Shown here piece after piece: positions 43,101 through 54,984 of a DNA stretch of 64,000 nt. The DNA lies in assembly GCA_019915135.1 (NCBI GenBank), contig JAHLMK010000012.1, positions 124,001 to 188,000 of the forward strand, given 5' to 3'. Within the stretch, counting starts at the first letter, position 1, and the number at the start of each line of letters is the position of its first letter. Made by a program: the position numbers and the translations under genes. Source of the DNA: Strobilurus pachycystidiatus (lineage: Eukaryota > Basidiomycota > Agaricomycetes > Agaricales > Physalacriaceae). The notes beneath the pieces are model-generated. The model did no database searches. It was not told where the DNA came from and worked only from the letters and a program-made list of their open reading frames with translations.

Positions 43101-45278
43101 TAGTGTGGTTTGTTCAAGTCCCTAGACAATTTGACAATGGCACTTTCTCTAAATTAGCGTTGGCACGGGGAACAAAAGAAACTTAGGACATACGCGTGGC
43201 ATCCCTTTCATCCTTGTCCATGTTGACCCACTTTTCAAATAATTTGGCTGTCAGAGGCTGTGATGGCCGCTTGCGACGACGGTCCATAAGGAAAGTGAGT
43301 GTGTTCCGGTCCAAACATACACTCCGTATCCTACGCAGCGGAGGTAAATCAAGCCATTGAGCTATCCAGTATGCGGCGACTAAGCCTCCTTCAGGTTTTT
43401 GGCGGCCCATAAATTTAAAGAACCGGGCCAAAAGTAAGTCGCCCTGACGGTATGTGTTAGTCCCGTTCAAGCCCAGGTTGGAACATATACAAAACCACAA
43501 AGATACCAGAAGGAGACCTTGTTGGGGGTTGAGGTCCTCCAATCCTAGAGTGTAAGTGACAGCCTTATGTCACTTTGTTGCAGAAGCCGTTAGCAAAGTA
43601 TGTAGTGAGAGATTGAGTGCCCATACCTTCCGGTGAACATTTCTGCCGACAAAGGAGAGGGGGCCAGAGTACGCTGTGGGGGGACCACGGGTGTAGGATA
43701 GCGCACAATCTCCTTCTTGGGCATTAACGCCTTGTTGACCCGAGCAAGTGCGAAAGCTTGCCAAAAATTTGCAGCGCGACTCCGCTTGTAGGGCGTCATG
43801 TCAGCTAGCTTTACTGGCACAGGGGGAGGTGTGGGTTCCACAGCAACAATATGAGAACCCTGAGCCTCTTGTACGTCGAGCTCAGGCACACCAGTTTCCT
43901 TCTCAATGGCTTTCTGCGCGGCTGCCTTGCTGCTGGTGGCTTTCGTCACTTCTTCCTGTTCTTTCGCCTTCTTTCCTTCGATCTTTTTCCCTGTCACCTT
44001 CTTCCCTTGCTCCTGCTTTCCTTTTCCCTTTTTCTCTTCCGCCTTTTTCCCTTTTCTCTTCTTCCCTTTTCCCTTCTTGCCTTGTACACCCGCCTCTCCG
44101 TCAGTACTCGCATCGGACACTACCAAGTTGGTGGAGGGTGAAGCCAAAGTTTTGTCATGGATGCGGGTGGAATACCGTCGCGCAGGGCTTTCTGGCGATA
44201 CATTTGGCTCCGGAACGGGTGGGATGGCGACTGGTAGAGCGGATCCGGCGGCAGGTTGCGGGTTGGAGCCACTGGCGGGAGGCTGATCAGCTTTGTCTGC
44301 AGCGGGCTGATCAGATTTGTCGGCGGGAGGGAGATCTGCTTTGTCGGCCAGAGGGATATTTCCTACGTCGGCGAGAGGGTCGGCGGGAAGGACGGCGGGA
44401 GGGACGGCAGGGTTGGGGGGGGCTGGCACCGTTACTTCTTCCAGGGCCAGGCGTTTGAGGTCGTTGACCCATTGTACGTGTGGGGGGCGCTCCGACGCGA
44501 CAATCTTCTCCACCTTCCTCACGAGCGTCATGAGCAAAGTCGCCACGCCGGCGCCTGCAAATGCAACATCAAAGACTACCTGAAAACACGCCTGCTCAGC
44601 GTCGTCAAGGGGAGCCGGTGTTGTACTCCTTAGCCGCTGCAGCCGATCCCCGAGCTGGTTTTAGGAGTGAGTGAGGACTGTCACCGGGTAGGAAGAAGTT
44701 TGCTACCTGTAGCAAGTTGATGGGGCTAAGAATGTTCTTCCCGAGCTTTTTGACTACCAGGTACATTGGTGTGATGGACAGAAACATGCCAAATCTTGAG
44801 GGGTCAAGCTTGTCGAGGTCCAGGAGTGGCTTCAGGAACTCTTCTTTGAACCTATGGAGGATGAGACGTGAAGAGCGTCTGCGAGATTAGTTTGTGCACC
44901 CTTGCTCGACGTGTTCTTCCAAAGGGTACTGCAAGGTTCAATAAGAATAGCGCATACACAATGAGACAGATGGAGACTTACGACCAGGTTGCGAAATTGG
45001 TCGGCGAAATAGGCAAGGCGGGCCATATAGTTGGCACCAGCGAGGGTGTCGTGGGCCAATTCAAAGCCTTGTTTTATGGCCGACCTGCCGTCCGCCGGGT
45101 GGTTTGTTGTGACGGTTTGACGTTCCAGTGCTTTACGCACCGCGGTCATGGAGGAACGGAAGGCTTGTGAGGTTTGGGCAGGGTTTCGAATAGCTTGAAT
45201 ATGTGGTTGGCGGCATTGATAAGCGTCGTATTGGACAATCGTGAGCCTGACAAAGGTACAACTACATGGTTTTTTCAA
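40170..45278 (-). CDS. large unrecognised multi-exon nuclear-type protein
   Basis: It reads leftward to a stop at 40170, and upstream exons may reach about 46021. Parts seen in order: a helical N-terminal region (LLDLDKLDPSRFG, then LVVKKLGKNILSPINLL); a low-complexity exon (44546-43590) with ADK[A/S]D-type repeats then a long Lys/Gly/Glu tract; GLLLVSLWFCICSNLGLNG (43542-43195); LNKPHYHLCMTLRAVLHELD (43147-42836); SITHFDAHGLDTVIMMVESY (42815-42589, GTAAGT donor); a 250-residue conserved-looking block from MQPMVAHLTLNLRDTAMRG (42535); and a 531-residue acidic, Pro-rich tail with RPRKRRH and PLKRLR nuclear-localisation-like motifs near its end. No catalytic motif recognised. The frames stay open over large exons, so this copy may be functional. 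Confidence 0.5.
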
Positions 45279-47434
45279 AGAACGTGCATATCAATGTGGT
45301 TTAACGCGTGCAATTGCCAGGTGTAGCTCCTGCAGGCTTGGGCAAAGGGGTTGCGGGAACTTTAGGGTGCGATGTTGTGGATAGACATCAAGAGGGAGTC
45401 AGAATTAAAGCGGCCAAGTGACCCTGCCGCTGCTGCAACAGAGGCGACACATACCTAAAGAACGTGTAAGAGCATCAAACGGAGGAGCAGCGCAAAAGGA
45501 GTGACCGTGTGTAATTCTTTGTCATTTGAAGTCACCTCAGCATCTGATTTGGTCTCCTGCGAGGATTGTTCTGGTTGTCTTCAATGGCGCGGGGCTTCAA
45601 CAAGCGACCGAGGAACGTTGCGCTTTTAAAGACGGCGTGCTGTATATAATCTCCCAGGGCGGGAATGTCCGTCTCCAAGCCGTTGTTGTTCTCCGGGTCG
45701 CTCATGACCGAGGTGAGAGAGGCGTAGGGTGTGCCTGCAGAGCGTCAGATGAGAATGACGTGGCAACGGAGACTCAACCTACATGGAGACCTAAGTTTGC
45801 GCGCAGGATTGGCGCGGCCAAGAGCGATTGTATGCGTAGAATTTGACTGAGTATCCGTAAAACAGATTCCTCAGGTCAAATTCCTGCAAAAAATACGTGT
45901 CGTAGGCGATCCGCGGCGGAGAACTCACAGGACACAATCTGAGACAGTGGTGATGGTAGGGTTCAGAGTGCAAAAGGGGCTTGGACCCAAGTATGGGAAA
46001 GCTGCAGAATTGGCCAAACATCGTAGCTCAGCGGAGATATCACGTGCATCAATAACTTAGTGCAAAATTATGCTCTGGTGTATATTTTATTATGGCTATG
46101 TCTGCATTGAGCATACCAGCGACATTTATAGGCCGACTCATTATCTAAGATTGTGCTTGTCTACTCAGTGTGTCATTCATGACACAGATAAGACTTGCAC
46201 TTAAAATGACTCAAAACCAAAGAGACTTAAACTGGTGATATTCTATTCGTACAATAAGATGAATGGATAAAATACAATATTACAAAGTGATTTTAGCAGC
46301 GGGACACATTCCGACTACAAAGATTCCAACTCTTTGGCCCAAAGCTCACTAGCACGGTCGGTCAACTTGGAGATGGTGCGGTAGTAGTTGATCTTTTTGT
46401 CCCAGCGAGTCTTGTTGGGCAACGCAAGATCCTTCCCCTCATAACCGCGTCTGATCTCCTCAAACTTGCTCTTGCAGTCCGTTGTCCAGTAATAGACGGC
46501 CAAATCAGAGCGCCGCCAACTGTCAGGGCAAGGGAAAAACAACACTCGCTGGTTCAGCGTGCTCCCATCAGCTACAACTGCGCATAAGCAAAGAAGAAAA
46601 CAAACAATTAGGAAGAATTACATGGGGTGTGGTATGCACCGCAGAAAATGAACTCCTTCGTTGGCGTAAGACGCGCTATGTGGACGTAAGAGCCGTCGTT
46701 GAGTTTCACTGGAATCTCTTCCCTGCAGGAGCTGGGTGGACCATTTGCCGCCATATACGTCCCCATGGGATGGCGTACTTGCCTCGCGATCATACCGCCG
46801 CGAGCCAAGGCAAGCGGCCCACGTTTGCTCTGAACAAAGTCTATGACAATCCTGTTGTAATCGGCCCAGTCTTCGGCCTGTGGGACGTAATTGGACGGGC
46901 AAAACTCCAGGAAACGACGCAGTGATTTAGAGCAGGCGGGGGGGGTGGTGGATCTTGCGGCGCACTTCCATGAAGATAGAAGTCAAATTCTATGCCCATA
47001 TCTGCGAGCGCAACAGAGATTTCTCCAAGACTACGGGTCCCGCTACCGGGTAAGGGATCGAGGTTGAGGAGAAAACATAAGGCCAGGGGTGTAAAGACGG
47101 CAATCTTGTGTCCATGGTCCAGGGGCTGGCTGCTCGCAGGTTGGGCAAGATAGATCTGGGACGCTGGTGTGATATCAGCGTGTTTCACAGCACGCTACGA
47201 GACAATAAAAGGTCTGGTTACATCCCCGATGGCAACCTTCACACGCAGGTGGTCCTCGGTGAGGAAGTGTTGCATGTGGGATTGTATATCAATGTTCACA
47301 TTGTGTTGCCACGGCGCAAAGTTACTGTAACTGAGGAGTTTGAGGACGGTGTGGAACGGAGATTGGTCCAAGAGCTGGCTGGAGAGATATTACGTGTCGA
47401 TATAGCCGTACATCTTGCGCGCAAGATGGAGAAC

Positions 47435-48039
47435 TAGGGTTCCAAAGTTCAGTTGTCAAAACTGCAACTGAACCGGAAAAAAACCTGAACTGAACCAGCA
47501 GTTCAACATACAAAGGCCTTATCAAAAGAACTGAAGACTAGTCTCAGTTTACAGTTCTATCATCTCACTACATTAATCCACTGTGAAAAGACTGGTTAAA
47601 CCGCACAACAGTTTAATCGGCTTTAGACCGGTTTGAACTGGTCTTTTGACACCCAATTTTGTTTTTTTGGTGAAAGATGTTGGAGAGTCTTCCTGGGGCT
47701 CTAAAAGACATAAGGACCACGTCCGTTTAGCACAGTGGTTAAAGTCCTTGCTACATGTCTTGTAGAAATGGCTCAGAATGGCCCAGGTTCAATTCCTGGG
47801 CGGTTTATTTTGCAGCTGAGTAGTAATAAAACCGGTCTTGAACCGGTTCAAACTGGTTAAACCACCCAGACAGTTAAACCAGTTTAACTGATTGCTTGAA
47901 CCGTTTCAAAACCGGTCTTTTATGCAACTGCAGTTCAGTTGTGAGTTGCAGGAAAAACTGTAAGATCAGATCACAGTTCAGTTGTGGTTCTTTGAAAATC
48001 TTGGAAAAAAACCCAACTGAACTGAACTTTCAAACCCTA
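47435..48039. mobile_element. hAT-type MITE 3 (tRNA-like variant, older)
   Basis: A 605-bp element starting TAGGGTTCCAAAGTTC and ending GAACTTTCAAACCCTA, with perfect 8-bp TSDs TGGAGAAC (47427-47434 and 48040-48047). It is clearly the same family and orientation as MITE 2, but with many substitutions and small deletions in the subterminal repeats. Confidence 0.9.
47720..47811 (+). ncRNA. tRNA-like Pol III cassette in MITE 3
   Basis: A box TAGCACAGTGG (47728-47738), B box GGTTCAATTCC (47786-47796) and TTTT (47808-47811). The anticodon-like stem-loop is unchanged from MITE 1/2. The T-arm stem CCAGG/CCTGG is fully paired here, where MITE 1/2 have G-U pairs. Conservation in a diverged element hints at past selection. 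Confidence 0.55.
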
Positions 48040-48798
48040 TGGAGAACATCCTGTTTGGTGATGTTTGGCCAATGTGGATTGGTGTCGTTGAGGGGGTCAC
48101 TCGGGGTGTCGTGGTCCTCGGGAGTGGGTACAGTGGCATTTTTGAGTGGGGGAGTTTTGGGCGGGGACTCGGAAATCTCCATCGGCAACAACAGCGCTTC
48201 GACGTTTGACAGTGCTTTTGTGGGGAAGTCGTCGGGCATTTTTTTGTCGTCGTCATAGTAGATTTCATTGGCAAGATGAGAGGGGGGAATGTAGTCCAAA
48301 GGGAAGTAGATGTCGTAGTGATTGGAGATGGGGTCAAAGTGCACGTGTTCAAAGTAGTCCGCCTGTCCCCACTGTTTGTCTTTGACCCACTCCCTCCGAG
48401 TGAGGACAAAGCACTTCCAGGCTGCGCCATCATGCCTCCACTCAAAGACTGTTGCGCCTCTAACCGGAGGTCTTTTCTCCTGCTCCCAGCGCCGCACTCT
48501 ACCAAGACGACACTGTTTGTCGGCTGTCAATTCATCTGCAATCTTCGCTGCAAGTTGCAACTCGCGTTGAGCGAACCAGTCCTCCGGTGTTAGGCGATTT
48601 GCGGCTGGCGCCGTTGGTGAGTTGGACTCGCCGCCTGGCGTGGGGGAATTGCGTCGAGCGTTGTAACTGCTGTCGCGTGTGTGCATGTACGCAGGGAGGA
48701 ACAATATGTGAGATTGGGTGCTTGGGCCAGCAGCGGCATGCAGACGGTTGTTGGGAGCTGACACCTGCAATATGTGACGGGATTGCTACATGGTAATG

Positions 48799-49271
48799 TA
48801 GACATGAGCACGAATGTCGGATATTTTCGGATATTTCAATTATATTCGTATCCGACATCCGAAGATATTCGGATGTCGGATGTCGGATACCTCTCGGATG
48901 TCGGATGCCTCTCGGATGTCGGATGTCCACTTTCTGAGCAGACATCCGAGACATGATAGTGTGGGCTGTAGTATATGAGTGTTCTGTGTTAGTTATGTGA
49001 CTCTAATTGACATTTATACACAGTGTAATACCATAACTTCATAGTAGATATGGTTTCAGGCTGCTCTTGATGCAATATTATGCCAATACTCATGGATATT
49101 CAGATATATTCGAATATATTCGGATGAATATTCACAAATATTCGGATATTGGACAATTATCTCGGATGCAATGTCGGATATCCATCCGAATACGAATATC
49201 TGGGTTTGAGGTGCACATATTCGTGGTTCGGATGTCGGATACATCCGAATAGACACTCGTGATCATGTCTA
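48799..49271. mobile_element. hAT-type MITE 6 (TCGGATGTCGGAT variant)
   Basis: A 473-bp element starting TAGACATGAGCACGAATGTC and ending GACACTCGTGATCATGTCTA, with perfect 8-bp TSDs TGGTAATG (48791-48798 and 49272-49279). Tandem ATGTCGGATGTCGG-type units and ATTCGGATATTC palindromes fill both arms. The TIR matches that of MITE 7. No coding capacity. Confidence 0.9.
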
Positions 49272-51078
49272 TGGTAATGGGAAGGACGGGCGCAAGTACG
49301 GCTGAATTGACACGCCGTGATTTGTTGTTTGCCTGCCGCGCTGCGCCACCCAACTGGAAGGCAGCGACTGCCTCTGGAACAAAGGTGTCGTAGGTGGGGT
49401 TGATGGCCTTTTGTAAGATTTTGACGCCGGCACCAGGGTCGAAGGGCATATGGTGGTCTGGAGCGCGGTCAGATGGATCCCCCAACTGAGCAACTGATGT
49501 CCCAGTCAATCCCCACATGTCTATGCTGGAGATTTCCGTAACTAATCCCCAATCGATGAAAAGTGGAGTGTGGAATTCCTCATGGAAGAACTAAAGGAGT
49601 GGAAGGTGATCCGGAATCCAATCCCTCGCCAGAACGTACGCCCCATTCCGCGCGTTATCCCAACTAGGGTGGACAAAGGGACTGTACCACAACCTGTGAA
49701 GAAACGCAAACAACGCACCGGAGGCATTGTGCACAGCAGACATCCATTCCATGTGGACGAGACGTTCATCCGACCGTCGGATGTACTCCGTCTTCCGCAT
49801 GAGAAATGCGACAAGGCCAAAGAGGGGCACAAATGCATCCCGGGCCCAACCAATCCACTCCTGCGCCTCCTCAATGCTACCAAAATCCTTGAGGTACCCG
49901 TACTGTGCCGGCCAGGGCCAGGATTCAAAAAGCGGGGGTAGGTGTGGCTGTTTGTTTTACGTCATGTCATGAAGTTTCTTCCAGATGCGTCATAACTGAT
50001 CCTCCAGCCGCCGCCAGAGGGTGATGTAGCGCGCCTGGAGGGTATATTGAACAACCAATCCGTGTTTGAACCTTTTGTGAGTGAGGGGGAAGTGGCCGCG
50101 GTGATGAGAGAGGCATTGCGTGTCGCACAACACAAAGAATGGGGGATTGGGAAGAGAAAGTGCGAGGTACATGTGTTTGGCATGAATGTAGGAAGCAGTG
50201 CTTAGTCGGGACGTGCCATTAGGGGTGTGAGGTTGGAGCATGCGGCGTAAAGGTATGAACACGGGTATGTCAGAGTTGAGACAAACGTAGACGCGCATGT
50301 CACACGAGACAACAAGGTTGATTGGCCCGAGGGCATTGGCCTAGCAATGGTTTAGCAAAAGGCTTGATGGAGCCACTTTATTGCTTACCGAGGGTGGACC
50401 AAAAGCTCCAGCATCCCCTACGACTTCTCCGTCCTCGTATGGATCTTCTTTGTGCAGGATTCTTTGATGGTGCTATATTGGCGTGATATTAGTCCCAGGA
50501 TTGATCACATTTGACCACAACCACGTACTGAGTCGGTCGGCAGAACTTTGGGGGCCACCTTTTGGCCTTTGGGTAGTATGACCGCGTATCGCGGCTGAGG
50601 CAGTGCCCCACAACGACGGTCCGAGGTGCTCATTTTGTATAGCTCAATGTGGATGGGAAAAAAAAGATTGCAAAGCCTTTGCGAGCGTGTCAGCACTAAT
50701 TAATCGGTAGTTGGCGCAACGCAGCAGCGGATTCGAGATGATGGCAGGATGGTACCTGAGAGGAGACCGAGGTACAGCCTGTTGCCAATCGCTGCCAAAC
50801 AATGAATATGTGCAGTGATCTTCAGCGCCCTTAACATGGGAGCACTTTGGAATTTGTGCTGCTAACGTAGCTTTCATAGTCCGGGTTTTGTGTTTATGAT
50901 GATCTTTAGATATTGCGGGGAACAAGTTCTGCTAAGGACACCTCGCCCTTAGCTTTTGCTTGGTCCCCCGCTAACTGGGTTGATTTAGTGGCAAAAGCGC
51001 GGATTCGTTCCGCGTCGAGCCCTCTTTGCTCGTACCCATTCTGCGGGATGTTCCACATTTTCATGACTAGAATCCGAT

Positions 51079-52168
51079 TGTTAGCGTCCGTCCTAGGATC
51101 CTAAGTAGGTCGGGCCGTCTATCGAGATCGAGGGTGTTCCGCCGGCAGGAATCAACACAAGCAAGGGTCGAGATGTCAATCAGACGGACTCCCCGAGTCG
51201 TCTATTGGTCTGTTCTCGCGAGAGGTCGTTCACTTTAGAGATCGACCCGGTCGATATCTTAAGAGGACGGTCTGTTTGGATGAGGAGACGGGGACGAGGA
51301 CGAAGAACGGGATGGTTAAACGTAAAGTCCACTCTAAGGTTTTACAAGTATGATAGCGCTGTATTTATACGTCGGGCGGCGGGACCGCGCTGTCCCGCCA
51401 TCTACCCAAAAGGGCGCTCCTGACTCATTCTCCAAACATCGAGAACCTTCTTCAAGGTTCCGGCTAAAAGCGTAAATGACCCAGGCCTATCCGGCGATGG
51501 CGGGTTGTCAGCCGACGCGGCGGGAGTCGATGCCGATCAGCGGCGGGATTCACCCATGCGGTCGCGAGGCGGAATCGATGGCGATGGGCGCGATAGGGCG
51601 GGCGGTATCATGGGAGCGCGTGGTGCTTCTTCTCAAGAAGCGCCAGCCAGCTCTACCAGAGGAGAGAGCCCTCGTGAACATAGTTGTGCGAGGGGCGGGC
51701 GATCGGGAAAGGTCCTCGGCCGAGCGGAGACGGTCGGGCGCGCCTTTCTCCTACGGTGGTCGACCGCCCTGCTGAGTCTAGACTCGTACGAGCGAGTTCG
51801 GTAGGTGATGTGGCGAGAGTATTCCTTCGGGCTTCCCTGTAGTCGGACCGAGTGATCCGGATGTGGGCGCGTATGTTACTTAGTTCGCTAGGGTTTCCCT
51901 GAGGTGTCGAAATGACGGAGAGAGTCCGCAACCTGGTTGCGCTGGCTTCTCGTAAGGTCGTATCCAATGGTACGTTTGCAGGGGGAGGGAGGAAGACGGT
52001 GCTTCCGCGGAGATGATATCCGTGAACGGAGTTCGTGGTGGAACAAGATATAGACTTCGCCCGCGGGTACGCTCCTCGAGCGCCCCGAGGGGTTTCAGAC
52101 GACCTTTCGGGAACCAGGAGGATGGCAAGGCCTTGTGCCTGTCGGACACCCGGACCAAGATCATAACA
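51079..52168 (+). mobile_element. solo LTR, family 1, copy 3, perfect TSD
   Basis: 1090 bp from TGTTAGCGTCC to GATCATAACA, with identical 5-bp duplications CCGAT (51074-51078 and 52169-52173). It lies in the protease-pol junction of the inverted chromovirus half, where the flanking sequence on each side matches 57056-57075 of the other half without interruption. It is very close to copy 1. Confidence 0.92.
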
Positions 52169-53607
52169 CCGATCCCCCTCCTCAAGATCTTCTTCATCCT
52201 CTTCTCGCCATACGCGGCGAGCCTGGCGTTGTTGACACTCTGGCAGACACCTCGTGAACGCCAGGGTTCCCTTGACCCAGTCGACCTCGGGATTATGCTT
52301 TTTCAGCCACTTGTATCCCAGGATAATGTTGATGTCTCCGGTGTTAGTCACCGCGGACGTGAAAACATCTTTGTGTTTGTTGTTGGTTACAACCCGCAGA
52401 TCCACAATCTGTTCTATCGGTCCGTTATTGTTGGGGGTTCCGTCAATGTTGGACACGGCAATGGGACGTGGCAGTCGTTGGGTATTCATTTCTTTGTTTT
52501 TGGCAAAGTCTCGATTGACATAAGCTCCGGTAGCTCCGGAGTCAATGAGGGCGACCACGGTGAGAGCTTTGCCACTGTTCAGGAACTTGAGGGTGATGGG
52601 GATTTTCATACAGCGCCCCGGGCGTGTAGATCAAATCCAACAACGAGGTTGTTGAAATTTCTGGATAGCTGCTTGGGCGTGGCGGGAGTCCAGGCCTAAG
52701 ATATCCTGGACCGCCTCCTGGGTGACCTCGGACTCCCTATTGGTCCGAGCGTATTTCCGGAGCACTTTGAGGACTTGTCGGGGGTTGACCTGCATTTTGT
52801 GCCAGATGAAAGGGAGGGTTCCGCAGACGTGTTTGATAGGTTTGATCCGTGAACTTCCCTTTTTGGTTATTTTGTTCTTTCTTTCACGCGAGGGTTTTGG
52901 TTCGTCAAAGTCTATGGAATCAGATTGTTTGTCACTATTGTCACTGGGTTCAACAAGTAGACTACTGAATCGATTGGTCCATGGACCAGAGGAAGGGGGA
53001 CTGGAAGACTCGCTCTTCACTCCAGTCCCGCGCCAAAACCCTGTTCCTGCAGCGTCCCAGCAAGATCCTCTCGTTCCTTGTTGCTAAGACCTTCTACGAG
53101 ACCTTTGACGGACTCGCGTCTTACCGTGCAATTCCTCGCAAAATTCCCGGATTTCCCGCAATTGTAGCACTTTAACGAGGCCGCGCCTTGCGTTCTATCA
53201 ATGCTCATGGGTTCGCCTTTTCCTCCGTAGGTGATTCCGGAGGCTGGGGGGTTGTTGATCACTGTTGTAGTGCTAGGACGCGGGAAGTTTTTGGAAACAA
53301 ATGGGCCAGGGTTCTTGTATCCCTGGGTGGGGGCCGTGCCTCGATTAGCGTCAAATCAAGTGGCAAACTTCTTGTATGCGTTGTACGTCTTGGGGATATT
53401 CTCCATCTTGGTGATGCGTTCAACCAGGGAGGAATCCAGCTGGTGGCGTAGGAGGGAGATGAGGGTGTTGTTGTTAAAACCGGTGTCAGCTTTGTACTCT
53501 TCAAAGTCGATCTGGGAGTCTTGCGGCTTGCCCCTTCTTCTGTTTCAATTTCTTGATTTCCTCCTGAGCGATTGTCTTCGACTTGGTTCCTCCAGAGCCA
53601 TAGCTGT

Positions 53608-54352
53608 AGAAATTAGGCAAACTGCACTGTTACTTGACACCCAAAAGTCCAGGCAAATCTAGGTCAGTTGACACTGACCAGGCACACAGCTATAATAAGT
53701 AAGTTACATAAGCAATAGCAAATAAGTAATTAAAATATTAATTACTAAGAATGCAATTACTATCATAATCAAATCTAGCATCACTGATAATGAAATAATT
53801 ATCAAATTACTGTTATCTTCAAGAATCTGTAAGAATTCTTTGATGACATAATGTGAGGTTTTGTATTTTGAAGCAGCCACAGAGTGGTCAAATTACTATA
53901 AATGGTAATCAATGCAATTTTACAAAACACACTCTAAAGACCGTACTTAGGTTGCTCATCGCAACCTAAGCCCTAACATCCATTATACACACTGCTTATT
54001 ATTTTGACAATACGCACCGAGACAGAGGCCCCGCGCGCGAGCCCTTTTCTTACCGTTCTCTTCCGCTGCGCGTGCGAGAACCTAACCCTTAACCCATCCT
54101 AACCTAACCTCTAACCTAATCCAACCTTCTTCATCTGAATGTAGTCAACAGTACTATAGTCTAGTGGTTATATTGGTCAATATCAAATAAAGAACGTCAG
54201 CAGTTCAATTCTGTCTTGAGGCATTTTTTTATTTTCTTACTTCAGTGGCCAATCAACCCAGTGTCAGTTGACACTCAGTGTCAACTGACCTAGATTTGCC
54301 TCGAATTTTGAGTGTCAACTGACACACAAGAGGCAAATGCCTACAGCTACAG
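53608..54352. mobile_element. TIR element with tRNA-like core inside chromovirus gag
   Basis: The ends form inverted repeats of about 70 bp (TAGCTGTAG..., then a well-matched stretch around GGCAAATCTAGGTCAGTTGA). The middle is AT-rich and holds CTAACC/CCTAACC-rich telomere-like sequence (54085-54125) and a tRNA-like segment. I could not identify a clear target duplication, so the superfamily is open. It interrupts the gag frame after KKAFGG. Confidence 0.6.
54150..54230 (+). ncRNA. tRNA-like Pol III segment
   Basis: A-box-like TAGTCTAGTGG (54157-54167), B-box-like AGTTCAATTC (54202-54211) and a 7-T run (54224-54230) occur in order, with 45 nt between box starts as in a class I tRNA. A 4-bp T-arm stem can be drawn. 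The D-arm phrase resembles tRNA-Asp/Glu types. No acceptor stem was found. Confidence 0.5.
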
Positions 54353-54984
54353 GTGTCCTCCAAAGGCCTTCTTCAAGGCGTCCTTGAAGTCCGTATAAGT
54401 GAGGTATGGCTCCTCTCCCTTCTTGTAGAGGGCAGTCTGCCTGCTGGCCCACTTGATAACGGCGGGTCCCTCGGTCATGTACAATAGCGCGGCGAACACT
54501 CTGTTGCGCGCGGTCTCGTAGGCTCAAGGTTTGGAGGCAAAGAGGATGTGAAGTTGGGAGAAGAACGGCTCACTGCCGTCCGCCTTTCCACTGAACTTGG
54601 CCGGGGTCCAGAAGCGCGCCTTGGATGCGCAATGTTGCGCGGCTTGCGCCTGTGCTTGAGACACGGCCAGCTGGACGCCGCTGAGCTCAACGATGCGCTG
54701 AAGAAGCTGAGCGTGGAGGTTTGCCACCTCGTGGCTCCTGTTGATTTCGTCCTGCGCGATGGTAGTAATGCGCTGGTTCAGATTGTCGAGAGCCGTCCCT
54801 ATGCTACTGAACATGCTGTGCAGCTCTCTCTGTTTGTTGGTGGGCTCGGAGGCCGGGGTCATGGGGGCATCTTTGGTGCTCATAGTCGTTGGGTCGTCGG
54901 AAGGGGAGAGAACCTTATTGTCAGCATTGGGCCTATTTGTCTATAGCGAGGGTGCACGAGGCAACGGCTGGAGAGCGGTGTAAG

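Larger units (their letters stand above)
46315..50633 (-). pseudogene. Agaricomycete family gene split by MITE 3 and MITE 6
   Basis: It probably starts at the ATG near 50633 (MSTSDRRCGALPQPRYAVIL) and ends at 46315 (WAKELESL). Exons include MRVYVCLNSDIPVFIPLRRM (50281 leftward), a segment with EAQEWIGWARDAFVPLFGLV (49870-49591), one ending SAVLAPVLPIT next to MITE 6, and a long exon 48770-48030 with WFAQRELQLAAKIADEL and HYDIYFPLDYIPPSH. The last meets MITE 3 at KQDVLH and resumes LARKMYGYIDT beyond it. C-terminal exons lie at about 46920-46608 and 46545-46315. The pattern 'aREAFlPlxGFv ... YgY' is familiar from many uncharacterised Agaricomycete proteins. Function unknown. Two insertions in coding sequence make it a likely pseudogene. 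Confidence 0.5.
52230..54883 (-). pseudogene. chromovirus gag-protease (minus copy), decayed
   Basis: Gag starts at the ATG at 54883 (MSTKDAPMTPASEPTNKQRE) with a helical, Gln-rich head. It hits a TGA near 54524 but the frame goes on (AYETARNRVFAALLYMTEGP, then DFKDALKKAFGG), where the TIR element interrupts it. Beyond the insertion come IDFEEYKADTGFNNNTLISL, a TGA, and the CCHC knuckle CYNCGKSGNFARNC (53180-53140). A further frame (53020-52631) leads to a retroviral-type aspartic protease from 52609 (ALIDSGATGAYVN, then ILGYKWLKKHNPEVDW). Multiple stops and shifts make it inactive. Confidence 0.75.

Noticed and set aside
48799..49271. CRISPR array from repeated ATGTCGG units
   Set aside because: Units are adjoining, lack unique spacers, and lie within TIRs and an 8-bp TSD in a eukaryotic context.
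54085..54125. Interstitial telomere from the CTAACC-rich tract
   Set aside because: The units are irregular (CCTAAC, CCCTTAAC, CCTCTAAC) and short, and lie inside a TIR element; not a true TTAGGG array.
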